From Poseidonibacter antarcticus (GTDB taxonomy: Bacteria > Campylobacterota > Campylobacteria > Campylobacterales > Arcobacteraceae): DNA of 64,000 nucleotides. The DNA lies in contig NZ_RCWF01000003.1 in the NCBI RefSeq assembly GCF_003667345.1, positions 124,001 to 188,000 on the forward strand. The letters run 5' to 3'. Of the stretch, positions 55,333-63,431 are shown piece after piece (within the stretch, counting starts at the first letter, position 1; each line of letters starts with the position of its first letter). The translations under genes and the position numbers were made by a program. The notes beneath the pieces were generated by a model that saw only the letters and a program-made list of their open reading frames with translations, was not told the DNA's origin and made no database searches.

Positions 55333-57930
55333 TTATTTACTTTCTGCAATAACATCTTTAGCGAATTTTTGTAAAATACCACCATTTTTGTAAACATCAA
55401 CTTCAGCTGAAGTATCTAATCTACATAATACAGGGAATTTAACAACTTCACCATTTGCTCTAGTCATAACAACTGTTAAATCAGTTCTTGGAGTGATTTC
55501 ACCTTCAATGTCAAAAGTTTCACTTCCATCAATTGCGTAAGTATGTCTAGTATCACCTTCTTTAAATTGTAATGGTAATACACCCATTCCAACTAAGTTA
55601 GTTCTATGAATTCTCTCAATTGATTCTGCAATTAAAACTTCAACACCTGCTAATCTAACACCTTTTGCAGCCCAGTCTCTTGAAGACCCTTGACCGTAGT
55701 TAGTACCTGCAATAATAATAAGTGGTTGTTTTCTTTGAGTATAAGTCTCAATAGCTTCCCACATTCTACTTTCAGTACCTTCTGGCATAATTTTAGTTAA
55801 TGAACCTTGTTTAACAGTTCCATCTTCATTTTTAACCATTTCGTTAAATAATTTTGGATTTGCTAATGTAGCTCTTGAAGCTGTATTATGATCCCCTCTA
55901 TGTGTTGCATAAGAGTTTAAATCTTCAACAGGTAATCCCATTTTTAAACAATATTCACCAGATGCTGATGTTGGTAAAATTGCATTAGATGGAGATAAGT
56001 GATCTGTAGTGATATTATCAGGGAAAACACCTAATGGTCTCATACCTTTAAGTTCAGGCATTTGCATATATTCAGCTTCCCAATAAGGTGGTTTGTTGAT
56101 ATATGTAGATTGAGTATTCCATTTATAAAATGGTGAAATTTCAATTCCACTTAATTCACTTTTTGCAAACATTGGATCATAAATTGCAGCAAACATTTCA
56201 GGTCTAACTGAAGCTTTTTCAACTGCATTAATTTCTTCGTCTGTTGGCCATAAATCTTTTAATGTAATAGGGTTACCATTTTTATCTGTACCTAAAGAAT
56301 CTTTTTCAATATCAAATCTAATAGAACCAGCTAATGCATAAGCTACAACTAAAGCAGGTGATGCTAAGAATGCTTCTTTTACATATGGGTGGATTCTTCC
56401 ATCAAAGTTTCTATTTCCAGATAATACTGCAGTTGTATAAATATCATTATCAACAACTTCTTTTTGAATTTTTGGATCTAAAGCTCCACTCATACCATTA
56501 CAAGTAGTACATGCAAATCCAACAATACCAAATCCTAATTCTTCAAGTTCAGGAAGAAGTTTCGCATCTTTTAAGTAAGTTTCAACTACTTTTGAACCTG
56601 GTGCTAATGAAGATTTAACCCATGGTTTTCTTTTTAATCCTAATTCATTTGCTTTTTTAGCAAGTAAACCAGCAGCGATAACATTTCTAGGGTTAGAAGT
56701 ATTAGTACAAGAAGTAATAGCTGCAATTAAGATTCCACCATCTGGAATTTTATTTTCATCTTCTTCTTTAAAATCTTTAATTAAACCATCAGCTACTAAT
56801 GTATTTGTTGGTACTAATTTATGAGGTTTAGAAGGACCTGCAATTGATCTTGAAACACCAGATAAATCAAATACTAATTCTCTTGCATATGTAGCTTTAG
56901 TTAATTCATCAGCCCATAATCCATTTGCTTTAGCATAAGCTTCAACTAATTTAACTTGTTTTGAATCTCTACCTGTTAAAGTTAAATAATCTAAAGTTTG
57001 ATCATCAATACCAAACATAGCAGCACTTGCACCATATTCAGGAGTCATATTAGAAATAGTTGCACGATCTCCTAAGTTTAAGTATTTTAAACCTTCACCA
57101 AAGAATTCTAAGAATGATGAAATTACATTATTTTCTCTTAAGAATGAAGTTAATGTTAATGCAATATCCGTAGCAGTAATTCCTGGAGCTCTCACACCAA
57201 CAACTTTTACACCAATAACTTCAGGAACTCTCATATAAGAAGGGTTTCCTAACATTACATTTTCAGCTTCTAATCCACCAACACCAAGTGCAAATACACC
57301 AAGTGAATCAACATGAGGTGTATGTGAATCAGTTCCAACTAATGTATCAGGTGATGCAATACCATCAATATTATGCACAACAGGAGACATTTTTTCTAAA
57401 TTGATTTGATGCATAATACCATTCCCTGGAGGAATAACATCTACATTATTAAATGCTTCTTTAGTCCAGTTAATAAAGTGGAATCTATCTGCATTTCTTC
57501 TATCTTCAATATCTCTATTTTTTTGGAATGCATCTGGATCAAATCCACCACATTCAACAGCTAAAGAGTGATCAACAATTAACTGAGTAGGTACAACAGG
57601 ATTAACTTTTTTAGGATCTCCACCTTCTGCTGCAACAGCTTCTCTTAAACCAGCTAAATCAACTAAAGCAGTAAGTCCTAGAATATCGTGAGTTACTACT
57701 CTTGAAGGATACCAAGGAAAATCTTTATCAGTTCTTTTTTCAATTAATTGAACTAAAGAATCTTTTAATTCTGCACTTGGACATTTTCTAAGTAAATTTT
57801 CTGCTAATACTCTTGAAATGTAGTTTAATTTGTCAAAAGAACCAGGAGTGATATCTTCAACAGCTGCTCTTACATCGTAATAGCTTGTATCGAAACCTTC
57901 TAGTTTTTTAAGATATTTTTCGTTTGTCAT
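55333..57930 (-). CDS. acnD: Fe/S-dependent 2-methylisocitrate dehydratase AcnD
   Basis: Aconitase-family enzyme dehydrating 2-methylcitrate to 2-methylaconitate, working with PrpF and replacing PrpD. The 865 residues hold GTDSHTPHVDSLGV, cluster cysteines in AAITSCTNTSNPRN and FACTTCNGMSG, and the swivel-domain YGQGSSRDWAAKG. AcnA is a close relative; the prp context decides for AcnD. It is preceded by a 195-bp gap with inverted repeats and may have its own promoter. Confidence 0.92.
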   Translation of the reverse strand: MTNEKYLKKLEGFDTSYYDVRAAVEDITPGSFDKLNYISRVLAENLLRKCPSAELKDSLVQLIEKRTDKDFPWYPSRVVTHDILGLTALVDLAGLREAVAAEGGDPKKVNPVVPTQLIVDHSLAVECGGFDPDAFQKNRDIEDRRNADRFHFINWTKEAFNNVDVIPPGNGIMHQINLEKMSPVVHNIDGIASPDTLVGTDSHTPHVDSLGVFALGVGGLEAENVMLGNPSYMRVPEVIGVKVVGVRAPGITATDIALTLTSFLRENNVISSFLEFFGEGLKYLNLGDRATISNMTPEYGASAAMFGIDDQTLDYLTLTGRDSKQVKLVEAYAKANGLWADELTKATYARELVFDLSGVSRSIAGPSKPHKLVPTNTLVADGLIKDFKEEDENKIPDGGILIAAITSCTNTSNPRNVIAAGLLAKKANELGLKRKPWVKSSLAPGSKVVETYLKDAKLLPELEELGFGIVGFACTTCNGMSGALDPKIQKEVVDNDIYTTAVLSGNRNFDGRIHPYVKEAFLASPALVVAYALAGSIRFDIEKDSLGTDKNGNPITLKDLWPTDEEINAVEKASVRPEMFAAIYDPMFAKSELSGIEISPFYKWNTQSTYINKPPYWEAEYMQMPELKGMRPLGVFPDNITTDHLSPSNAILPTSASGEYCLKMGLPVEDLNSYATHRGDHNTASRATLANPKLFNEMVKNEDGTVKQGSLTKIMPEGTESRMWEAIETYTQRKQPLIIIAGTNYGQGSSRDWAAKGVRLAGVEVLIAESIERIHRTNLVGMGVLPLQFKEGDTRHTYAIDGSETFDIEGEITPRTDLTVVMTRANGEVVKFPVLCRLDTSAEVDVYKNGGILQKFAKDVIAESK

Positions 57931-58125
57931 ATTTTATATCCATTTTATGTGATTTTAATAGGGGGTATTTTTAATTGACCATCCTATAGTGTTTGCTAGT
58001 GATCAATCTGTTTGTAGTTAACTACAATTGTTATGTAGCACTAGCACATTTCAAGCTAGTTTAAAATTATAGAAACTAACTTGAAATCGTATTTGTAAGT
58101 ATTTTTATTTTAAAAAGGAGAAGAA
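57931..58125. promoter_or_regulatory. Structured gap between prpC and acnD
   Basis: Three inverted repeats are packed here. TGCTAGTG (57994-58001) pairs with CACTAGCA (58039-58046) around the palindrome at 58012-58027. A third pair, 58048-58062 with 58073-58087 (15 positions, one mismatch), lies next to prpC. It may be an internal promoter/operator for acnD or a structured leader. No ORF seen. Confidence 0.5.
58012..58027. promoter_or_regulatory. Candidate prp operator upstream of acnD
   Basis: Perfect 16-base palindrome TTGTAGTTAACTACAA, that is TTGTA-N6-TACAA, 82-97 bp before the acnD start. The same half-sites with N6 occur at 60308-60323 next to the divergent HTH gene. Confidence 0.45.
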
Positions 58126-59235
58126 TTACGCTCTATCTTCGATAGCAACGAAAGCTCTTGGATCTTCACCATTATATTCAGAACTAGGTCTAATGATTTT
58201 ATTATTTGCTCTTTGTTCAAATGCATGTGCAGCCCATCCAGCAGCTCTTGACATAATGAATAATGGAGTATAATATAATCTTTCAATTTGCATATAGTGA
58301 TAAATTAATCCACCGAAGAAATCAATATTATCAGGTAAACCTTTATCAGCTTTTACTTTATCTCTGATTGCTTTTGCAATATCAAATAATTTAGGATCAG
58401 ATGTTGGTAATTCTTTTAACTCTTTAGCTAATTCAAAACCAATAGGAGATCTTGGATCTACTTCTCTATATACTCTATGTCCAAATCCCATAATTTTTTC
58501 TTTTCTAGCAAATAATTCATCAACTGAAGTTAATGCATCTTCAACATCTGTAAATCCAAGTACAAATTTAATTGCAACTTCATTAGCACCACCATGTAAG
58601 TGACCTTTTAAAGTTCCAATTCCAGTAGTCATACAAGAATAGATATCTGATAATGTAGAAGCAGTAATTCTATTTGCAAAAGTAGAAGCATTAAACTCAT
58701 GCTCTGCATATAAAGTTAACATTGCATTCATAGCTTTTACTTCAACAGGTAATGGAGTTTTTTCTTTTAATCTTTCAACAATGTAACCAGCTATTGTAGT
58801 TTCATCAGATTTTAAATCAACTTCTTTACCATTTACATGCCAATGATGCCAATAGATTAAAAATGATGGGAAAGCACCTAATAATCTAGTGATTTTTTCC
58901 ATTTGATCAGAAAAATCTTCAGCTTCTGGTTCCATACAACCTAAAGCTGAAGTAGCAGTTCTCATAACATCCATTGGATGAGAAGAAGCTGGTAATGATT
59001 TTAATACATCTTTTAAGTTTTGTGGTAGTTCTCTACCCTCGATAATTTTAGCTCTAAAATCTGCTAATTGAGTCTTATTTGGTAATTCTCCAACTAATAA
59101 TAGATAAGCTACCTCTTCAAAATCTGCTTTTAAAGCTAAATCAGCAATATCATAACCTCTATAGTTAAGACCATTACCTAATCCACAAGTACAAATTGCT
59201 GAAGTTCCAGCTGAAACACCTGCTAATCCACTCAT
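58126..59235 (-). CDS. prpC: 2-methylcitrate synthase
   Basis: Condenses propionyl-CoA with oxaloacetate. Citrate-synthase fold of 369 residues with catalytic His in GHLHGGANEVAIKFV, His in MGFGHRVYREVDPRS, and Asp in NIDFFGGLIYHYM. The short length and TAICTCGLGNGLNYRGYDI start fit the PrpC/small citrate synthase group, and the prp neighbours decide. The AAGGAG SD is 7 bases upstream. Confidence 0.95.
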   Translation of the reverse strand: MSGLAGVSAGTSAICTCGLGNGLNYRGYDIADLALKADFEEVAYLLLVGELPNKTQLADFRAKIIEGRELPQNLKDVLKSLPASSHPMDVMRTATSALGCMEPEAEDFSDQMEKITRLLGAFPSFLIYWHHWHVNGKEVDLKSDETTIAGYIVERLKEKTPLPVEVKAMNAMLTLYAEHEFNASTFANRITASTLSDIYSCMTTGIGTLKGHLHGGANEVAIKFVLGFTDVEDALTSVDELFARKEKIMGFGHRVYREVDPRSPIGFELAKELKELPTSDPKLFDIAKAIRDKVKADKGLPDNIDFFGGLIYHYMQIERLYYTPLFIMSRAAGWAAHAFEQRANNKIIRPSSEYNGEDPRAFVAIEDRA

Positions 59236-59277
59236 ATTTTCTCCTTATTTAAATGTTTAATTTTTCTTAATATTAAT

Positions 59278-59304
59278 AAAGCGGAAGTAAAATTACTTCG
59301 CTTT
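59278..59304 (-). terminator. Hairpin spanning the prpB stop codon
   Basis: AAAGCG-G-AAGTAA pairs with TTACTTCGCTTT (one bulged G, 2-base loop). The right arm is the prpB stop and its last codons (59293-59304). No strong U-tract follows, so an mRNA-stabilising or attenuating role is more likely than full termination. Confidence 0.45.
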
Positions 59305-60177
59305 ACCTTTTGCAAATAATGCATCCATTTTTTGCTCGTAATCATGGTAATTTAACATATCGTAAAGTTCCATTCTTGTTTGCATAGTATCAAGAACACC
59401 TTCTTGTGTACCTTTTTCTTTTAATTCTTGGTATACAGTTAAAGCAGCTTTATTCATTGCTCTAAATGCTGATAATGGATAAAGAACCATATCAATACCA
59501 ACTTCAGCTAATTCTTCAGTTGTAAACATTGGAGTTGCACCAAATTCAGTGATATTAGCTAATACAGGAACAGACATTTGGTCTGTAAATTCTTTGTATT
59601 CTTTTAAAGTATGGATAGCTTCTGCGAAAATTGCATCTGCTCCAGCTTCAACGTAAGCTAATGCTCTATCAATTGCAGCTTGTTGACCTTCACTTGCGTG
59701 AGCATCAGTTCTAGCAATAATATAAAATTCTGGATCTAATTCCATTTTAGCATCAACAGCAGCTCTTAATCTATCACACATTTCTTCTGTAGATACTAAT
59801 TCTTTATTAGGTCTGTGTCCACATCTTTTTGCAGCAACTTGATCTTCAATATGAAGTCCAGCAGCTCCTGATCTAATGAATTCTTTCACAGTTCTTGCAA
59901 CATTAAAGGCATGTCCCCAACCAGTATCAGCATCAACAATTAATGGTGTATCACAAATTGAAGTAATTCTTCTAATATCAATACAAACATCTTCGATCAT
60001 AGTCATACCTAAATCTGGTAAACCATATGATGCATTTGCAATTCCTCCACCTGAAAGGTAAATTGCTTTATGTCCTACTTTAGTAGCTTGTAATGCTTGA
60101 TATGCATTAATTGTTCCTACGATTTGTAAAGGAGTTTCTTCCTTTAATGCTTCTCTAAATTTTTTTCCTGCGCTCAT
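59293..60177 (-). CDS. prpB: 2-methylisocitrate lyase
   Basis: Cleaves 2-methylisocitrate to pyruvate and succinate. PEP mutase/ICL fold; [34 protein letters not shown] and the catalytic-loop [12 protein letters not shown] (Cys in KRCGH) are diagnostic. Two ATGs lie 6 bp apart; AAAGGA suits the downstream one (60177), giving 294 residues. It heads prpB-prpC-acnD-prpF. No prpE or prpD is in the window. Confidence 0.96.
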   Translation of the reverse strand: MSAGKKFREALKEETPLQIVGTINAYQALQATKVGHKAIYLSGGGIANASYGLPDLGMTMIEDVCIDIRRITSICDTPLIVDADTGWGHAFNVARTVKEFIRSGAAGLHIEDQVAAKRCGHRPNKELVSTEEMCDRLRAAVDAKMELDPEFYIIARTDAHASEGQQAAIDRALAYVEAGADAIFAEAIHTLKEYKEFTDQMSVPVLANITEFGATPMFTTEELAEVGIDMVLYPLSAFRAMNKAALTVYQELKEKGTQEGVLDTMQTRMELYDMLNYHDYEQKMDALFAKGKAK

Positions 60178-60245
60178 GTGCATCCTTTAAATTTTGAATT
60201 GGTGATAATTATACATCAATTCTACATAAGGGGATTGTATATCTT

Positions 60246-60263
60246 TTGTATTATAAATTACAA
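60246..60263. promoter_or_regulatory. Inverted repeat over the prpB -10 element (candidate operator)
   Basis: TTGTA-N8-TACAA. On the minus strand it contains TATAAT (60255-60250), a good prpB -10 about 70 bases before the start codon. Binding here would block prpB transcription. Confidence 0.4.
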
Positions 60264-60307
60264 TTTTTTTGATAAAATAGTAATTATGTACAATATTTGT
60301 TTTTATG

Positions 60308-60323
60308 TTGTAAAATAGTACAA
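60308..60323. promoter_or_regulatory. Inverted repeat before the HTH gene (candidate operator)
   Basis: TTGTAAAATAGTACAA, that is TTGTA-N6-TACAA, 30 bases before the preferred start. An AAAATAGTA direct repeat (60274-60282, 60312-60320) and GTACAAT at 60288 and 60318 add to the pattern. TACAAT could also be a -10 element, suggesting autoregulation. Confidence 0.4.
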
Positions 60324-60352
60324 TAACAAATAAACTTAATAAAGGCATGCTA

Positions 60353-61330
60353 ATGAATTATAAAAATTCAATTGATAAATTTATTGAAATATTTAAAAGA
60401 TCAAATTTAAGTATTTCAAAGTTCGCTTCGTTGATAAATAAAGATAGAAGAACCGTAACTTCGTGGATTGATAATTTAACTGATATTGAACCAAGTAGTG
60501 ATATTAAAGATAAAATTTGTAATATTTTTAGATATCCTGATTATATATGGGAAGAGGGGTGTAGTGGTGATGATTTTTTAAAGTCTATTACACAAATTCC
60601 TCAAAAAGAAGTAAGAATTATCGATGAAGATTATTATGGTAGATTAAAATATATAATGGAACTAGAACAAAATAGAAGATTTGTTATACAAGCACAATTC
60701 CCTGGACCTATGTATAGAGATACTGCTGTACAAGAAGTTTATAGAACAAAATCAAGTAAAGATATTGAAGAGTTAAAGCAAGCTAGAATTGATCAAATGC
60801 TTAGATATGATTATGATACTACAGAATGGTACTCTATAAAATCTATTTTATCTTTTTGTTTTGCAAGTATTGGAAACTTCTTTTCTAGAGAAGAGAAAAT
60901 CAAGATTTTGGAAGTTATATATGAATTGTTTAATAATAACTATAATAAGAAATTATTTTTGTTTGATTCATTTTCCAGAAAAATATATGGAACTGAAACA
61001 ACATATATTTCAATAAATGTAAAACAAAAAATACTTTTTTTTAAATCACCAATAGAATCTGTATTTATAGAAATTAGAAATAAAAATCTTGTTGAAAGAA
61101 TGCATAAATATTATTCATCACCTATTGAAGCACCTTCTCATGTAAATTTTTTAGAATCAGTAAAAATTATTAAAATACTTCAAGATGCATTGAAATATAA
61201 TAATACAATAGTACAAGCATATGAAGTTATAAATAGAACTACTGATTATGGTGAACTTTTTTATCATAATTTATCTATTGATTTACAAAAAGAAGTGTCA
61301 GCACCAAAACCAGGACAAAGACGGAATTAA
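60353..61330 (+). CDS. HTH protein, candidate regulator of the methylcitrate locus
   Basis: A 325-residue protein of unrecognised family. Residues 10-60 look like a Cro/XRE-type HTH (LSISKFASLINKDRRTVTSWID, then helix DIKDKICNIF). The remaining 260 residues are a mixed alpha/beta region with no motif I can name (an HTH plus effector layout). It is neither sigma-54-type PrpR nor GntR-type. The first ATG (60347) is one base after AAAGG; the second (60353) has correct spacing and is preferred. Divergent from prpB across 175 bp; regulation of prp is inferred from position and shared inverted repeats. Confidence 0.65.
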   Translation: MNYKNSIDKFIEIFKRSNLSISKFASLINKDRRTVTSWIDNLTDIEPSSDIKDKICNIFRYPDYIWEEGCSGDDFLKSITQIPQKEVRIIDEDYYGRLKYIMELEQNRRFVIQAQFPGPMYRDTAVQEVYRTKSSKDIEELKQARIDQMLRYDYDTTEWYSIKSILSFCFASIGNFFSREEKIKILEVIYELFNNNYNKKLFLFDSFSRKIYGTETTYISINVKQKILFFKSPIESVFIEIRNKNLVERMHKYYSSPIEAPSHVNFLESVKIIKILQDALKYNNTIVQAYEVINRTTDYGELFYHNLSIDLQKEVSAPKPGQRRN

Positions 61331-61374
61331 ATTTAAAATTTGATACAATTCTATAATTAAGGAATTGGCATAAA

Positions 61375-62238
61375 ATGAAACAATATTTAGATTTATTACA
61401 ACATATATTAGACAAAGGCGTTTTTAAAGGGGATAGAACAGGTACAGGGACTACTTCTGTATTTGGTTATCAAATGAGATTTGATTTAAATGATGGTTTT
61501 CCAATAGTAACTACTAAAAAGACACATTTAAAAGCAATCATAAGTGAACTTCTTTGGTTTATTGAAGGCTCAACTGATGAGAGAAGATTAGCTGAAATTC
61601 ATTTTGGAGATAAAGCTTCTAATCTTATTGATAAAAAAACTGTTTGGACTGCAAATGCAGATGCTCAAGGTAAGGACTTAGGTTATACTAATACTGATAC
61701 AATCAAAGAATTAGGTCCTGTTTATGGAGCGCAATGGAGATCATGGAAAGGAGTTGATGGAAGTAGTATTGACCAGTTAGCTGAATTAATTGAGCAAATT
61801 AAAACTAACCCAAACTCTAGAAGACTTATTCTTTCTGCTTGGAATGTTGGTGAGTTAGATAAAATGGCATTACCGCCTTGTCATACTTTTTTCCAGTTTT
61901 ATGTAGCAGATGGAAAACTTTCTTGTCAGTTATATCAAAGATCTGCGGATGTATTTTTGGGTGTTCCTTTTAATATTGCTTCTTATGCACTATTGACAAT
62001 GATGATTGCGCAAGTTTGTGAGCTTGAAGTAGGGGATTTTGTACATACTTTTGGTGATGCACATATTTATTCAAATCATATGGATCAAGTAAAATTACAA
62101 CTAACACGAACTCCACACAAAATACCAAATATGAAAATAAATACAGATATAAAAGATATAAATGATTTTAAGATGAGTGATTTTGAACTTATTGATTATG
62201 TATGTGATGAATCTATTAAAGCAGTAATGGCTGTATAA
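61375..62238 (+). CDS. thyA: Thymidylate synthase
   Basis: Methylates dUMP with methylene-tetrahydrofolate, giving dTMP and dihydrofolate. [20 protein letters not shown] at the start, catalytic Cys in [10 protein letters not shown], and [19 protein letters not shown] are signatures. Length 287 (264 in E. coli) with a small insertion near [17 protein letters not shown]. It forms a unit with folA 10 bp downstream. Confidence 0.98.
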   Translation: MKQYLDLLQHILDKGVFKGDRTGTGTTSVFGYQMRFDLNDGFPIVTTKKTHLKAIISELLWFIEGSTDERRLAEIHFGDKASNLIDKKTVWTANADAQGKDLGYTNTDTIKELGPVYGAQWRSWKGVDGSSIDQLAELIEQIKTNPNSRRLILSAWNVGELDKMALPPCHTFFQFYVADGKLSCQLYQRSADVFLGVPFNIASYALLTMMIAQVCELEVGDFVHTFGDAHIYSNHMDQVKLQLTRTPHKIPNMKINTDIKDINDFKMSDFELIDYVCDESIKAVMAV

Positions 62239-62248
62239 AGGAAATAAT

Positions 62249-62755
62249 ATGAAAATTTCAATGATAGTGGCGTATGGAAAAAACTGGGAAATTGGTTTGA
62301 ATAATCAAATGTTATGGCATATTAGTGAGGATTTTAAAAACTTTAAAACAATTACTTCAGGTCATCATATATTAATGGGTAGAAAAACTTTTGAATCAAT
62401 TGGAAAACCACTTCCAAATAGAACTTCAATAGTATTAAGTAAAAAAGGATTTTCACAAGATGGAGTTCATTCTTTTAGTGATGTTCAAGATGCTTTTAAT
62501 TTTGCGAGAAAAAATGCAGAGGAAGAACTATTTATAATAGGTGGTGCAAATATCTATGAAACACTTTTCCCTTATGTTGATAAAATGTATTTATCTGAAG
62601 TAGATTTCAAAGGAAAAGCAGATGCTTTTTTAAAACCAATTGATTTTTCAACTTGGGATTTATGTGAACAAAAAGATTATGAAGAAATTTTAAGTGAAGA
62701 TGGAAAAGTAAAATCACCTGCTTGGAAATTTAAAGTTTGGACAAAAAAAGACTAG
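62249..62755 (+). CDS. folA: Dihydrofolate reductase
   Basis: Regenerates tetrahydrofolate from the dihydrofolate that ThyA produces. 168 residues: IVAYGKNWEIGLNNQMLWHISEDFKNFK at its start, split here as NQMLWHISEDFKNF for the active-site acidic residue, GRKTFESIGKPLPNR, and the IIGGANIYETLFP coenzyme segment. AGGAAATAAT is the SD. The tetR gene begins 11 bp later. Confidence 0.97.
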   Translation: MKISMIVAYGKNWEIGLNNQMLWHISEDFKNFKTITSGHHILMGRKTFESIGKPLPNRTSIVLSKKGFSQDGVHSFSDVQDAFNFARKNAEEELFIIGGANIYETLFPYVDKMYLSEVDFKGKADAFLKPIDFSTWDLCEQKDYEEILSEDGKVKSPAWKFKVWTKKD

Positions 62756-62766
62756 GATTAAAAAAG

Positions 62767-63339
62767 ATGGATACAAAGAGTAAATTGGTTAAAGTGGCAT
62801 TTGATGAGATATATGAAAATGGTTATAAGGCTACTTCAATAGATAAAATTTTAAAAAAAGCCAATATGAATAAAGGCTCAATGTATCATTTCTTTAAATC
62901 AAAAAAAGAACTAACACTTTGCGTTATTGAAATTCATATAAACAACTATATTGAAAACAAATATGCAAGTTTACTAACTATTGATGATAATATTATTGAT
63001 AGTTTGATAAAACTTATAAAGACAAAAAATCAATATAATTATACTTATGGTTGTAGATTAAATAATTTAGTGCAAGAGCTTTCATCAAAAGATGAAAATT
63101 TTAAAATCGCTTTAGAAAAAGTTTACTTCAAATTTGAAGAAATTATAGAAAAAGTATTACAAAATGCTTTAGATAATAATGAAATCTCACACCCAAATAT
63201 AAAAGATTTGGCAATTTATGTTGTAGCTTCAATAGAAGGATGTTTAGCAACTGCAAAAAAATCAAATTCATCTGATATTTATATCTCATGCATATCTCAA
63301 CTCGAATTTTATTTAAACTCTCTAAAAATCAAACAGTAA
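62767..63339 (+). CDS. TetR family transcriptional regulator
   Basis: A 190-residue repressor. N-terminal HTH: DEIYENGYKATSIDKILKKA followed by the recognition helix NMNKGSMYHFFKSKKEL. The C-terminal ligand domain is of the YfiR/TetR_C type with a Cys near GCRLNNLVQELS. A TTG at 62737 would overlap folA; AGGATTAAAAAAG supports the ATG at 62767. The DMT transporter gene downstream has a palindromic operator, so this is its likely repressor. Confidence 0.92.
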   Translation: MDTKSKLVKVAFDEIYENGYKATSIDKILKKANMNKGSMYHFFKSKKELTLCVIEIHINNYIENKYASLLTIDDNIIDSLIKLIKTKNQYNYTYGCRLNNLVQELSSKDENFKIALEKVYFKFEEIIEKVLQNALDNNEISHPNIKDLAIYVVASIEGCLATAKKSNSSDIYISCISQLEFYLNSLKIKQ

Positions 63340-63360
63340 TTTTATTTTAATACATTAGTC

Positions 63361-63389
63361 TTGACATACTAGTTATCTTTTGCTATTCT
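63361..63389 (+). promoter_or_regulatory. Consensus sigma-70-type promoter of the DMT transporter gene
   Basis: TTGACA (63361-63366), a 17-base spacer and TATTCT (63384-63389), unusually complete for this phylum. The predicted start of transcription falls inside the palindrome at 63391. Confidence 0.7.
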
Positions 63390-63390
63390 T

Positions 63391-63414
63391 TTACTTGACT
63401 AGTTAGTCAAGTAA
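63391..63414. promoter_or_regulatory. Probable TetR-family operator
   Basis: Perfect 11-bp inverted repeat TTACTTGACTA / TAGTCAAGTAA with a 2-base centre, directly after the -10 element. A TetR dimer bound here would block the DMT transporter promoter. Confidence 0.7.
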
Positions 63415-63431
63415 ATTATTGGATGTGAAAA

